Shown one piece after another: positions 12,155 through 24,100 of a stretch of 64,000 bases of DNA; position 1 is the stretch's first letter, and the number at the start of each line of letters is the position of its first letter. Made by a program: the position numbers and the translations under genes. The stretch is taken from assembly GCA_034509495.1 (NCBI GenBank), contig CM067525.1:1689348-1753347 (forward strand). The letters run 5' to 3'. This stretch comes from Acestrorhynchus altus (lineage: Eukaryota > Chordata > Actinopteri > Characiformes > Acestrorhynchidae). The notes under the pieces are model-generated. The model worked only from the letters and a program-made list of their open reading frames with translations, was not told where the DNA came from and did no database searches.

Positions 12155-15061
12155 CTGACACCCCCCCCCACCCCCCCCCAACACACACACATACACTCAG
12201 TGCCCCATCGCTGCCCCCATTATGGTGCCCCCATATTACCCTATTATGGTGATCTGATCAATATTTATTGATCTACTCATACAGAAGTCGTGTCTGTCAG
12301 TACGGAGTCGGGTTTAATGCAACATGCCAGACATCTCTGCATGGAGGTGTAGAGGTTCCTAATGGTGTCCTGTGATGATCCATCCCATGCAGCTTGAATG
12401 TTCTCAATCAGTTCTGCAGATGGTGTGGTAGGGACCAAAAGCCTCCCACACATTTTCAATCAGGGACAGGTCTGGAGATGAGACCGACCACGGCATAGTC
12501 TCTGTGTCTTCAAGACGAGATCTTGAGACGGCAGCGGTATGTGGACGAGGGTCGTCCTGTTGGAATAGAGCACCGAAGTGTGTGTTCAGAAAAGGTAGAA
12601 CCACTGGTTGCAGGGCCTCGTTAACGTAACTTGTGATGCGTGACAAACCACGGTGTCTCCATCGAGATAAAAGTGGGACTCGTCTCTGGGCGCAGGTATT
12701 TGTTTGGGTGGTTAGCGTATTTGTAGGTTTAAACTAAACAGGTGATGTTTGTCAGAATCCCAAAGGAGCAGAGAGAGAGAAGGCGGAGCTAAAAGGCGTC
12801 AGAATATATGGCCACTCTTGTAATTAGAGACCCTGTTTAAATCCAACTCTCTAAAAGAAGGTCACTGAAGGCAAAGGTCAGCTCATCCTCAGCCATCAGA
12901 CCATCATCCAACCGGAACGCCGCTCATAAGCATATTTAAATGAAGTGAATCGGAACAAACCGAATAACCCTGAAAATCCTTGACTTTGTAACATTGCAAA
13001 TTTTACATGTGTATTAAACGGTGAAAAGAAAACTAGAGATGAAACCAAATAAATATTGGAATATCGATATGTATAATAAATTGACTATTTTGCGATTTTA
13101 CCATTGCATAAATTTTCATTTATCCCGACAATTAATTTTGGTTGCCAAATATTTAGGTCCTCCCTAACTGAGGCAGGTTAGAGATGAGCCAGCAGGACAG
13201 AACAGATCCAATGAGACGCTTTTTTGCTTTGTCTATTGTTGCAGTGACCAACGAGACCATTAACATGTGATCGGTTGCCGTCCATCCTCACGAAATTCGT
13301 GGTGGAGGTACAGAAGCAGCACGACCAAACTTTTAAGACACTTTGGGGCGCACTCACTACGTTCGGCAGTGTGATTTATCAGCATCTCTGTCTGAAGCTG
13401 GAAACAGCTGCGTAATTCCGATACCTCACCACCCACACGGTCTCACAAGGCAGTTTAATGGTGTCAAGGTAACAATTTGTCACAATGTTGCCGAGGTAGA
13501 CATTTCTCTGCTTGATGGAAACATTTGGCTGTTGAACTCCACCCATGTTTTAAAGACAGCAATAAGATTGAAAAAAATGAAAACATTAATTCAAAAATGA
13601 CATGAAATCTGATTCTTGAGAATCAGATCCAAACCACATCTGATTACTATCATATTTGTACAGATCAGTCTGAGTCTGGACGCTCTTTTGCATCACGAAT
13701 GACCAGCACGTCAAATCCAGAGTGACGGAAGTGCGGGGGTGGATCCGTGAAGAGTGTGGGCGTGGCTATGTATCTACGGAAACCCTTGCAGACAAGTTTT
13801 TGATGTTGGAAAGGGAATCGGATCTGATAACTTGCAATTGACAGTGTGAACAGTCCTCTCAACAGATCTGATTCGAGAACCGAATCCGATTTGCCTGCAT
13901 TCTAGACACTGCATCTGAACAGCCTTACTTAGGTAGTAGCAGTGTAACTCCACCCACATAGGATCACAATATTGGTCAGCTAATCAGATCAGACTACATT
14001 TACATACAATTTTATAAAAGGCAACATAAACAGCATCTGATAAGGGATATAAATGCTGGATAATGGTCTGATGGTGTAAAGTGGACCTCTCCCGAAGATG
14101 CTGGTATAACAAGGTGTTCTTATCCGTTATGACTATGTACTTAAACATTATCTGAAATCTCAGTGGTGGACAGAGCTGACCCTGAGCACAATACCCTCAC
14201 TGTTGCAATGCAAGTCAATTGTGACACAGCATCTTTAATTCTGTCTCAAAAGGCAACACTCATGATCGTCAGCCGACACCAAACACAGAGAGTAGACGCT
14301 CAAACATTCAGAAGCTATTAAACCAGACGACAAGGCTCCCTGGAAACCTGTTAATCAAGAATACTCGACTCTCAACGAGAAACAAAACTCTATCAATAAA
14401 AATGTCAGAATTCGACTCACGGGACAACACGACAATTTTTACAGTTGCAGCGCTCCATCAGGACTGGCTGTCCTTACATACCTCGTTACACATCCGCAGA
14501 TACTTTTGGCACAGGCTGGCCTTCCTCATCCAGAACCTTTGAACCCCGCCATAGCAGTTATCAGAGCCAAGCCATACTGGGTGCAAAGGTTTGTGAGGCA
14601 CGCAAGAGCATCGAGTACAGTCTAAAGAATCGGCCGTTTAGATCTTCAAACATCAGCAAAACGCGCAAATCTCAAACTGCAAACTGACCCCACACGACTG
14701 ACACCTGACACCGCTACTGAACACTTTACAGAATAAGCAACAGCTCCGGTTCCACTCAATCCCACCTCCACCAAAAACTTCCCAAGTCACATTCAAAGTA
14801 GCCCGAGAAGACACCAAATGCCAAGCAATGCAACACGTCTGTACCCTGGTCCTTCCAGTGAGGTGCAGGCTGGCTGTCCTTATTGTCCATAGCTTTCCCA
14901 GTGGATGGTAAGGGCCGGTCTGCAGGGGATCAGCTTGGCATTCCAAGCCGAGTTCAGGAGCGTCAGGCTGCAGTGGCGGGCGGGGCGAGGTGGGAGGGGG
15001 GGGGGCCCCGAGCGTTGGAACGGCGAGAAGGAACGTTCCCTCAAGTGAGAGGACTGCAGCA

Positions 15062-15102
<41 letters not shown>

Positions 15103-18100
15103 TCTTGCTTGCTCGCTCACTGCCTCTCAGGCTGCGGGACTGGGGTCAGCTGACTGTCTGCTGGCTCGGGGAACCACTAAATGCACTGACGCAGCGACTA
15201 TTTCCCCCCCTCACACTAAACCCCCCACCTTCTCTTTCACTCCTCACACACACACACCCTTCTATTTACCACTTACATCTGCAAACTCAGATCTCCACCT
15301 TCTCCACACACACACACACACACACCGACAAAGACACTGGGACATGACGATACACAGTTACACACAAATATGAAATTGTGATTGCCAGTGCATTCATTCA
15401 AAGATGCTCAAATAAGATGCGAAAGAGTAGGCATTTCCCGTTCCTCAGTGCGCAATGTTCTAACAGTATGACATCAGTTAACAGAAATGTGTCCACTAGA
15501 GGGCGCCGCTGCCAAAGACAAAAAGCTGACCCTGGTCCAACCCTGCTTCAACAATTTTTCAACAACCTGATTATGGCGATCACAGTCTAACCTACTGCTC
15601 AATTACCTGAAGGCAAATCCATCTACCACAAGGTACAAGGTTCACTCTGGAGGGATCAACTCCAAGGTGTGCTCCTGAGGCCCATAATTAACGACGCTCT
15701 CATAAACCTGCCACCAGGCAGTGCACACTCTCTGATGCAACCAACATAGTGCTTCACATCAAACAAATGAGGCAACCCTTGTTGATAAACTTCTCTTGAC
15801 GACTCGGTGTCGCAATGCAGGCATGCATTCTTCCAGCTTTGGCAACCTGTAACAGTTGTCCTCTTGATCCAATATACTAGTAGCACCTACAGATTTCAGA
15901 GAAACCTCCTCAGATAAATGCAAACAGCTCTTTTAGGGCTGTGTCTACAGTCAACTTATTAACCACAATCTGAGAAAACAGGGGTTACTCAATGACACTG
16001 TGAAACTTCTGGTAGGAGGTAAAGAAAACAGGAAGTTTCATGATTACATTCATTACGTTAAGCTCTTCCTCAGAGAAAATCAAGGCAGAACTACAACTTT
16101 CCAAAGCTCAGAACTGTGCAAAATAAGTAATGTACTTAATTAGACTGTCTACAATTTGTCTTCAAAACAAGCACGCAAAAATGAAAAGTTCAGGTACACA
16201 CTGAAGGGCCTAAATCAAAATTTACATGGTAAACGAAAGTGTATGTATGGAAGGTTCGAGAAGTGTGATACACATGGGAATGAAAAACAAAGAAGGTAAA
16301 TAGCAAACGTTTGGAAAAATGCATGGAGAATGCCAAACTTAACCTCATTACAACCACGACAAACATGCATCATGACCATCAGAACATGCAGGATGAAGGA
16401 CAACACAAAAAAGATGAAGGAGATGAATTAACAACACAAGGTATGTGACTGGAAGATGATGATGGGAAGGTGATGACTTGAACTGATAAGGAACAGCCAC
16501 GTTGTCTGATAAATTACCTGCTCCCGCACTCAGGCTTGGCAGCTGGACGGCCTGTGCTTCTGCTTTCTTCGTGGACACCGTGTCGGTTTTCATCACAGGG
16601 GAATGGGCCAAGGGAGGCTGGGAGGGCACTTGGAAATCTGACAGTTCTAGACCGGCCTTGCCTCTCGCTGGAGAGGCCTCATCTAAGGGTTCGGTGAGCA
16701 AAAGGTAAGAACCGGGAGTCTTCGTTTCTTGTACTGTGGAACTTTCCTCCGCTCTCTTCTCAAAGCTCGGCAACATGTCCTCCTCCTCCTCTTCAACCAT
16801 TTCTGCTGCCTTGGCAAACTTGGAGTTATCCAGTGTCTCCAGAAACTCATCAATGGCACCTCGAGGAGGCTTTTCGACAAACTCGAACTCTTCAGACGAC
16901 ACCTCTTGCTCAGACACCTCGTCAGCAGCTTCATCTTCCTCCTTGACAACATTCTTTTCAGGATCAATCTGGAAACTCGCTGGGTTTTTTGCCATGGCCT
17001 CCAAAACCGGAGAGAGTGAATCAGCAGAGGGACTTTCGGAATCAGAGTGATCCTGGGCCTTCCCAGTTGGGAAACTAAGACATTCAAATTTGTCAAACAT
17101 CTGAACAGAATCTTGAGTCAAGCTCTTAAAGTCTACTTTCTCTTCAACTGTAGCTTCGGTGTCTTTTGGAGAGATCTCTGCCTCCTTGACAAGGTCGAAG
17201 GCGCCAAACATCTGTTCTGAAGCCTTTGTTTCTGCATCAAGCTTTGCCTTTTCAGCAGCAGCCCTTGCTTCAGTCTCCTCCGTCATCTCCTTAAGTAAAG
17301 GAATCTTGGTTTCAAAAGCGAACGGATTGTTCCCGGACAGGGAGAAAGGAGCATTTGGAGAGTCATTTCCACTTCTAAGGACTGGACTGAAATCAGGGCT
17401 TCCCTCAGATGATCCGGAATCTACTTTGTCTGGGTTGAGCGGAGACGACTTCAAGATGTCCGGGAGAGAGGGTGGCAAACCAGACTCCTCTTGCTCTTTA
17501 GAGGCAGTTGTGAAAAGGTCAGATGAAGCAAGCTGTTGTCTCAGTGATTCAGTGGCTGCTTCCCTGGAATCAAATGTCTGCTCGTAGTCCTGAACCTCAT
17601 CCTGCAGATCCCCATCATGAGCGTTTTGGACCAAGTCTGGGGATGGACTATCGGACATCTTTGCTGCTCGTGTGTCAGCTGTAGTTTCTCCAAAATGGGA
17701 GAACTCACTGCTGGGGTGGTCGACAGGTGAGAAACTCTGAAAAGGTTTTTTCATTTCAAACATTAAGTCGTCATCTGACTGGTTCAATACATCTGGCTCG
17801 TATCTAGGCATGCTCCTAGATGGCGAATCACTGCCGAACGATTCCATGGTTATCTTGCCGATGTCCTGTGAATATAAGGGTGGAGAGTCTCCGTGCTCTG
17901 TTGAATTAGAGGTAAAATTCAAATTAAGGATTATCTTGTAGATGTTATAAAGATGGAGAGGTTCCAACAGAGGCTTTATGTTCTCCAACACTATTGGTCA
18001 ACACTTCTTGATCTCAACCTTTAGGCATATAAGTTCCAACACAAATGTTCTTTAGAGCTTCAAGGAGAGGATGGAATATGACCATTTCCAGAAGTTAATG

Positions 18101-21100
18101 GTTTAAGCTCAAAGGGAACAAGAGTATTTTTTCATCACGTGTTCCTATCTGCTGCCATCTATGCCAGCTTTCCGAATGTGCCATGACATTATTCTGACCA
18201 ACCAAATAGGGGAAGTTAATTTCACTGTTGGCAGTTTGTGTTTCATGGCACTTGGCATGTTGGACTTTGTGTAAACTGCCTCTGGAAGAGGGACAATCTT
18301 TGAAACAATAAGGAGAGAGAGGAATGGAAAGTAGAGAGGGTAAACAGAAGCAGAACTCCCTGCTTCTTAGACAAATAGACAATAATACAGATCAGAACAA
18401 AGGACGCAGTTTATTTATCCACTCAAAGATCACGAAAGCGATCTGCAAGCATTATGAACATGCAGTAGACCCATCATCTTTCTTTGTTTACTTAATCTAA
18501 ACAGATCAGGTTTATGTTTCACAGAGCTTCACACAGAAAACTTCAATCAGGATTTTGTCAGTGTTTTTTTTTAAAGAGCAGCAACAGTGAAGTTACTGGT
18601 AGCTGGAGAAAAAAAGGCCACTGATGGTGCTCTGTATAATGAATACTTTGGAGAGATTCCTGACTGGAGTTTTAAACCTTTAAATCAGCAAAAGTGTTTC
18701 ACTAAACACAAGCATTCAATCACAAAGTTATCCGGCTTCTTCAAAACCTTCAGATACTACGTATAGGCCTAGCTCTCCTAACAGTTATTAGTTAAATTGA
18801 AAGAAAGCACATTAATGCAAAGCCAAATGCAGTTAATGGAAAAGTAGAGAGAGTTAGTAGCATGCAGAAAGAACTTGCCTGAAGTAAATTGCATCAGAGG
18901 CGGAAATGGAGCAGCAGGGGCAGGAAGACTGGGTTCATCTGAAGGAAAAGCAATAATAGTTTGTAATAAGGACAGTTACAAGCTTATGAGACCCTGCATA
19001 AACACATTGTTTTACAGTAGGAAACGACTGCATTCAGAAATACTCAATTCAATTTGATTACATTTTCAGTATCGCAGGCTTTAAACAATGGACAATGACC
19101 CTGGTACCTGCCTGATTAGGTAAACCACCTTAAATGATAAAAAAAAACATAAGCTTTGTCTTTGTGTGTTTTGATCTAATGACTACTTTAGTGTCACCAC
19201 TTGCACTACATACATTGAAAGTTTATGTTTGGGCTTGCAAACATTGACGGAACAATTCATTCTGAAATAAAGCAGCCAATTCTAAAGGAAAACTTCAGGA
19301 CATCTGTCCATGAGCTGAATCTGAAAGAGAATGTGGGTCATGCAGAAAGACAACGATCCTAAGCACACAAGTCATTCTAGCTTAATCCTGACCCTAATCC
19401 AGTAGAAATGTTAAGGAAGGCCACCAACATGACAGAGTGGGTTGGGCTATATATTTCCATCTCATTTGATTTTTTTCTACTACTTTTAGGACTTATTTTG
19501 CAGAAATATTTTAAAGGGTTAAACCATCGAGCACCCTTGTATTTTGTTCTGTGTAATGCAGATGAACTTCAGATGGCCAGCTCCATGAGAGCAACAAAAA
19601 CATCTCTATCCAGGCAGTAAAATGCAGATGATATCCACAATAATTTCAGCATACAGTCTACAAAGGGCCAATGAGAAAGCGTTGGTGGAAAAAACACACC
19701 CACTGGTTTTTACAGCAATACTGAGAAGGAGCCATTGAAATGAACACCGGCAGCAGCATGGACCACTTGGTCTATATATAGGATATTGCTATGTTTCAAA
19801 CCAGGCCCCAGCCCTTCCCCCTAAATCCATCTAACAGATCTGTGGTCTGCTTGAAGGGTGTGGTCTACCAATTGAAGCAAAAAGGATTATACATTTAAAC
19901 CCCATGAAACAATGGCATGCAGTTCCTGAAATCTGCAGCATCATTGTACTGGCACTCGTGAGCCACACTGGGCCTCCGTGGACTGTGCTGAGCAACTGCT
20001 CCTCGAGGAAGGTTGTAACGCTGCAAAATAGGATACCAGCTTTAGATAATACATGAGTAGAACCCCAAAAGCAGCCAACGTATAAAAGGACCACTTTCCC
20101 CAAATTAGATCAGATTAAGATTAAGCCTGAACTAAAGGGGTTTAACAGAGATTTGCTGGCATTGACAGACAAACCCAGGCCTACCTGTCTGCCTTCTTCT
20201 GCCTGGGAAATTAGCTTCAAAATGCACATAAGAAACAAAGACAGTTGAACATGGCTGTAAGCATCTCACTGGCTCTGTGCATCAAACACCAGACACATAA
20301 TTAGCACATTACAAGTTTAAGATGTGATGTCAGGTTCCTGCTGATGACACAGCACAAAGATGATCAGGTTATAAATACCTGTGGGGTGTGCTATGGAATT
20401 CATAGTTTGAGAAGTGACTCCTAAAAGGAGTGATTGCATTTGGGCCAAATGTGATATTGTGAGCAGGTGTATGGAAGCATACGCTCATACTGGTCTACCA
20501 GCAATGGCAGAAATCCCAGTCTACAGGAAACTCCTCAGAACTGTGTCTAAAAGATTAAACTGGCAGGGCCTGCTGGCATTTCATGGCTTATGAATGAAAA
20601 CTGATTTACTTCAGAGTCAATTCAGGTCCCTCACAACCAATTTCTGAACAAGACGCAGGCCATTGCAGACCATCAACATATCACTGCTGTCCAATGATAA
20701 CCATGTATCTCCATCGTCATCTCCGACTGGTCATGATAGGAGATATGTTATCTGGGCAGATGAATCTCATTTCTGCCAGAGGACAGGACGAGCTCTGTGA
20801 TGCTCTTGTGGTGTTTGTTGAATTACACAAAAATGGCTTTGTTTGTTGAGGTAATCAAATTTGAACCACAATACCTAAATTGAGCTGCTGGAAAAAGTGG
20901 GCAGCTGGGTTTTGCCTTTTGCTGATCATCTTACCAAGGAACATTTCAAGAAGCCTGTGGCATTTTGGCATTCACATGGTTACAAAATCCAAAGATTGTA
21001 ATCCTCCTGAAAATATGTAGGTACACTTAGAGTTAAACATCAGGAATCTGTCTGCACTGAGTAATTCTTTGTTGAGTGGCTCAACATTGATATCCTGCTC

Positions 21101-24100
21101 CAAATATGTTCACAGCTAATGGGTAGTTTTCAGTAGGGATTGGCGATACCACTAATTTTGCAATCGATCCGATATCAAGTAGTACCAAGGCTAATTTATC
21201 GATATCAATACCAGCACTTTAAAGTTCTTCCTTCTTTGTTTCCAGTCCACAGCAGAAACACTACTCCACCACGTTTACTAAAAGTGCTTTCAATTTTAAT
21301 GAAGGGCTGATAAATGCAATAGGTTGTTTTAGTGATTTTGTAACAGTTTACATTTGTTTAAAAACAAGCATGTTCCTGCCTGCATGACTTTTCCCCATTT
21401 TTCACTATTGCCCTGGGAGCAGAAGAATATACATCATTATTTATGTCACCAATTTGTTTTTGGGTCTTTATTGAGAGATGGGAAATTCCTCCACAAAACT
21501 AAAGAAAGAAAAAAAAAAGATGGTGCTGTACTACTGTACAGGGAAGGGTTTTTACTAGGTTTGGGAGACAACTGTGAGGATCTGAACTGAAGTGTGGGAT
21601 GGAAACCTCAATATCATGTTTATATCCAATACTATTCAAATATATCATGTTAACCAATATTTTTTTATAATGGAAAATAAGCAAAATCCCTATAATTAGA
21701 GAAATTGTGTCTATTGGTCATGTGTTTTTTTACCCAGTTCCACCCTCAATTTGCCACTGCCAATTCCCCAACCCCACCATCACTCTCCCCATCACATAGG
21801 ATGCTTCTTACATTAGGAGGGTGAGCACATGCATCCTCCGATACATGTGAAGTCAACCAACTTTTTATACCACTGATGGGCAGCCATCGCAGTCGGCGGA
21901 AAGCCCCCAGGGTCCCCAGCTCTGATACAATGTCTGACAGACGGTGTGCAATTTTGGGGAGAGAGTACCATCTACCCATCCACAGAGAGCATGGCCAATT
22001 TTGCTCTCTCAGACTCCGGCTGCTGATGGTAAGACCATCCTCAGATCACATAGGCCTATCTCACCAAAACAACTCTGGAACTGGTTCCATTCGAACTCAA
22101 ATGGATGTGAGAAAATGGTAGCACGTATAGACTACCTGCAAGCGTTTGTGAATCTGTTCCAGACATTTGGTTTTCTCCAAAAAGCAAACATGGATCAAAT
22201 TTGATGGCGATGGTAAGAAGTCGTAGAACACTTCACTGGTCCTCAACAACTAGACACGCCCACAGGGGTTAGAGCCGAAAAACCTAATCTTTGGTTATTG
22301 GTGCGAACTGACATTTCAGGTTCTGAAAAGGTTGGTGAAAATGTGCCAAACGGTCCAAAAACCCATTCCACGTTGGTGGGAAAGGCGCAATTTGGAGCGG
22401 TCATGAATTTACAGGAAGGTGCCTGTTATTTTTTCCTTAAACGCATGACTGGGACTGTTTTTCCCCATATATCATTCATATATCATTTCCTAAAATGAGA
22501 CAATTGAAAGTCTCGATATTTAGGTATCAAGCTGCCTATCCCTACTTCTCAGTAATAGGTGACGGATGTTTTGTCTTGTGAGCTTTTGTCTCTTAAATCA
22601 TCTGCAGCATATTTTCCAGACATCTGACACAGACTGAGAAACATCTCCCAGACCAGTCTGCCTAGATCAACAGAGAACTTTGATTGAGGAGCCCTGAATC
22701 ATAGAGAAATGAGCTCAGCAGGTCCATGTCATGCCTTTGTACTTCCCAACCTCAACCAACCCCACCCTTGTGGCCTCCAGTCAGGGGGGATCCGGGGGCT
22801 CAAGACATTGACAGCACATTACAGCCCGTTTGGCTTATTTACGCTGTTTATTTGATACCTTTAATATAAATATCCTTAATAAAGCCCTACTTCAGTTCCT
22901 GCAGGAGCCACCTCAGATTCCTCAACGAAGCGTGAATCATAAATCGGCTCAAAAACAAGATTTTTACCTCAGAAAAATTAAAAATCACTTCTTAACCAGA
23001 AACAGGGGTCTTTGTCTCTTTTCTAAGCCCCTGAAGTCGTGTTTTGGGAGAGGCTGTCAGTTCCTTTGTTTGAAAATGTGTTGCTGACGATTGAAAGTGG
23101 CAACAAACCCATTTTCTCGGCTGAAAAACGTTCGCGAAAGGACTCAGAGACGAAGATGAGATGCGGACTGGCCCACACGTCATTAATCGTCTTCGTTCGC
23201 GGCTTTTTCGGCGTTTTTGCGTTGAAACAGGCCTCGAATTTTCTCCTCAGAACGTTAGCAGCGATGCTAACGGAGGGTGAAAATCTGTTAAAACGGTTGG
23301 AATTCAAATTTAAACCAGCAGCGCATCTCCAGCCGCTCCCGACCGGCCTCCTCGTTATCGTCCGTTTATGGTATCAAAACAGCTTTCATTAACATTATTA
23401 ATATTAAAACATCCTCGACTCACGTGATACTGATGGTGCAGGAGCTGCTGGACACGGTTCCTCCTCCACCAGGGCTGATCCCAGGGTCTCCACTGCTTCT
23501 GGAGCTGCAGCAACGTTCGTATGAACGTTCGAGTCCCGATGCTCCTCGACCACCTCCTTTTCTACTGGCTCCTTCAGCTCCTCCACCTCCACAGTGGCTG
23601 CTGGCTCTGCAGCAGGTTCAGGCACTGCAGTGTGAAGTGGCTCCTGATGCTCCTCAGCCGGAGGCGCTTTCAGAGGTTCTGCTGATGCTGCTGGTGGTGC
23701 CGTGACCCCCTGCACTACTGCTGCAAAAACAACCTGCTGCTCCTCTTTCTGAACACTGTCCTTCACCTCTGTGGAAGAAGAAATCCAGTCAATCTTCTCA
23801 GACAGCTCAGTCTCAGCTTTGTCTGGAGTGGGCACCTCCTCCTCCTCCTCCCTTTGCTCCTCTTTTGGCACTGGTTCCTCTACAGTGGTGCTCACCACTG
23901 GCTCTGGCTCTTCTACTGGAGCTGGAACCAGTTCCTCTACAGTGCTGGTCACCACTGGCTCTGGCTCTTTTACTGAAGCTGTAACTGGTTCTGGAGCTGG
24001 AACCAGTTCCTTTACAGTGCTGGTCACCACTGGCTCAGGCTCTTCTACTGGAGCTGGAACTGGTTCTGGCACTGGTTCTGGAACTGGAACCAGTTCCTCT

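Noticed and set aside
11564..12196. 210-codon minus-strand frame
   Set aside because: Runs through CA/CT microsatellites; both ends are Cys-Val or Arg-Glu repeats.
17159..17587. 142-codon plus-strand open frame
   Set aside because: Antisense shadow of rtn4 exon 3; low-complexity Ser/Ala composition mirrors the real Glu/Ser-rich frame.
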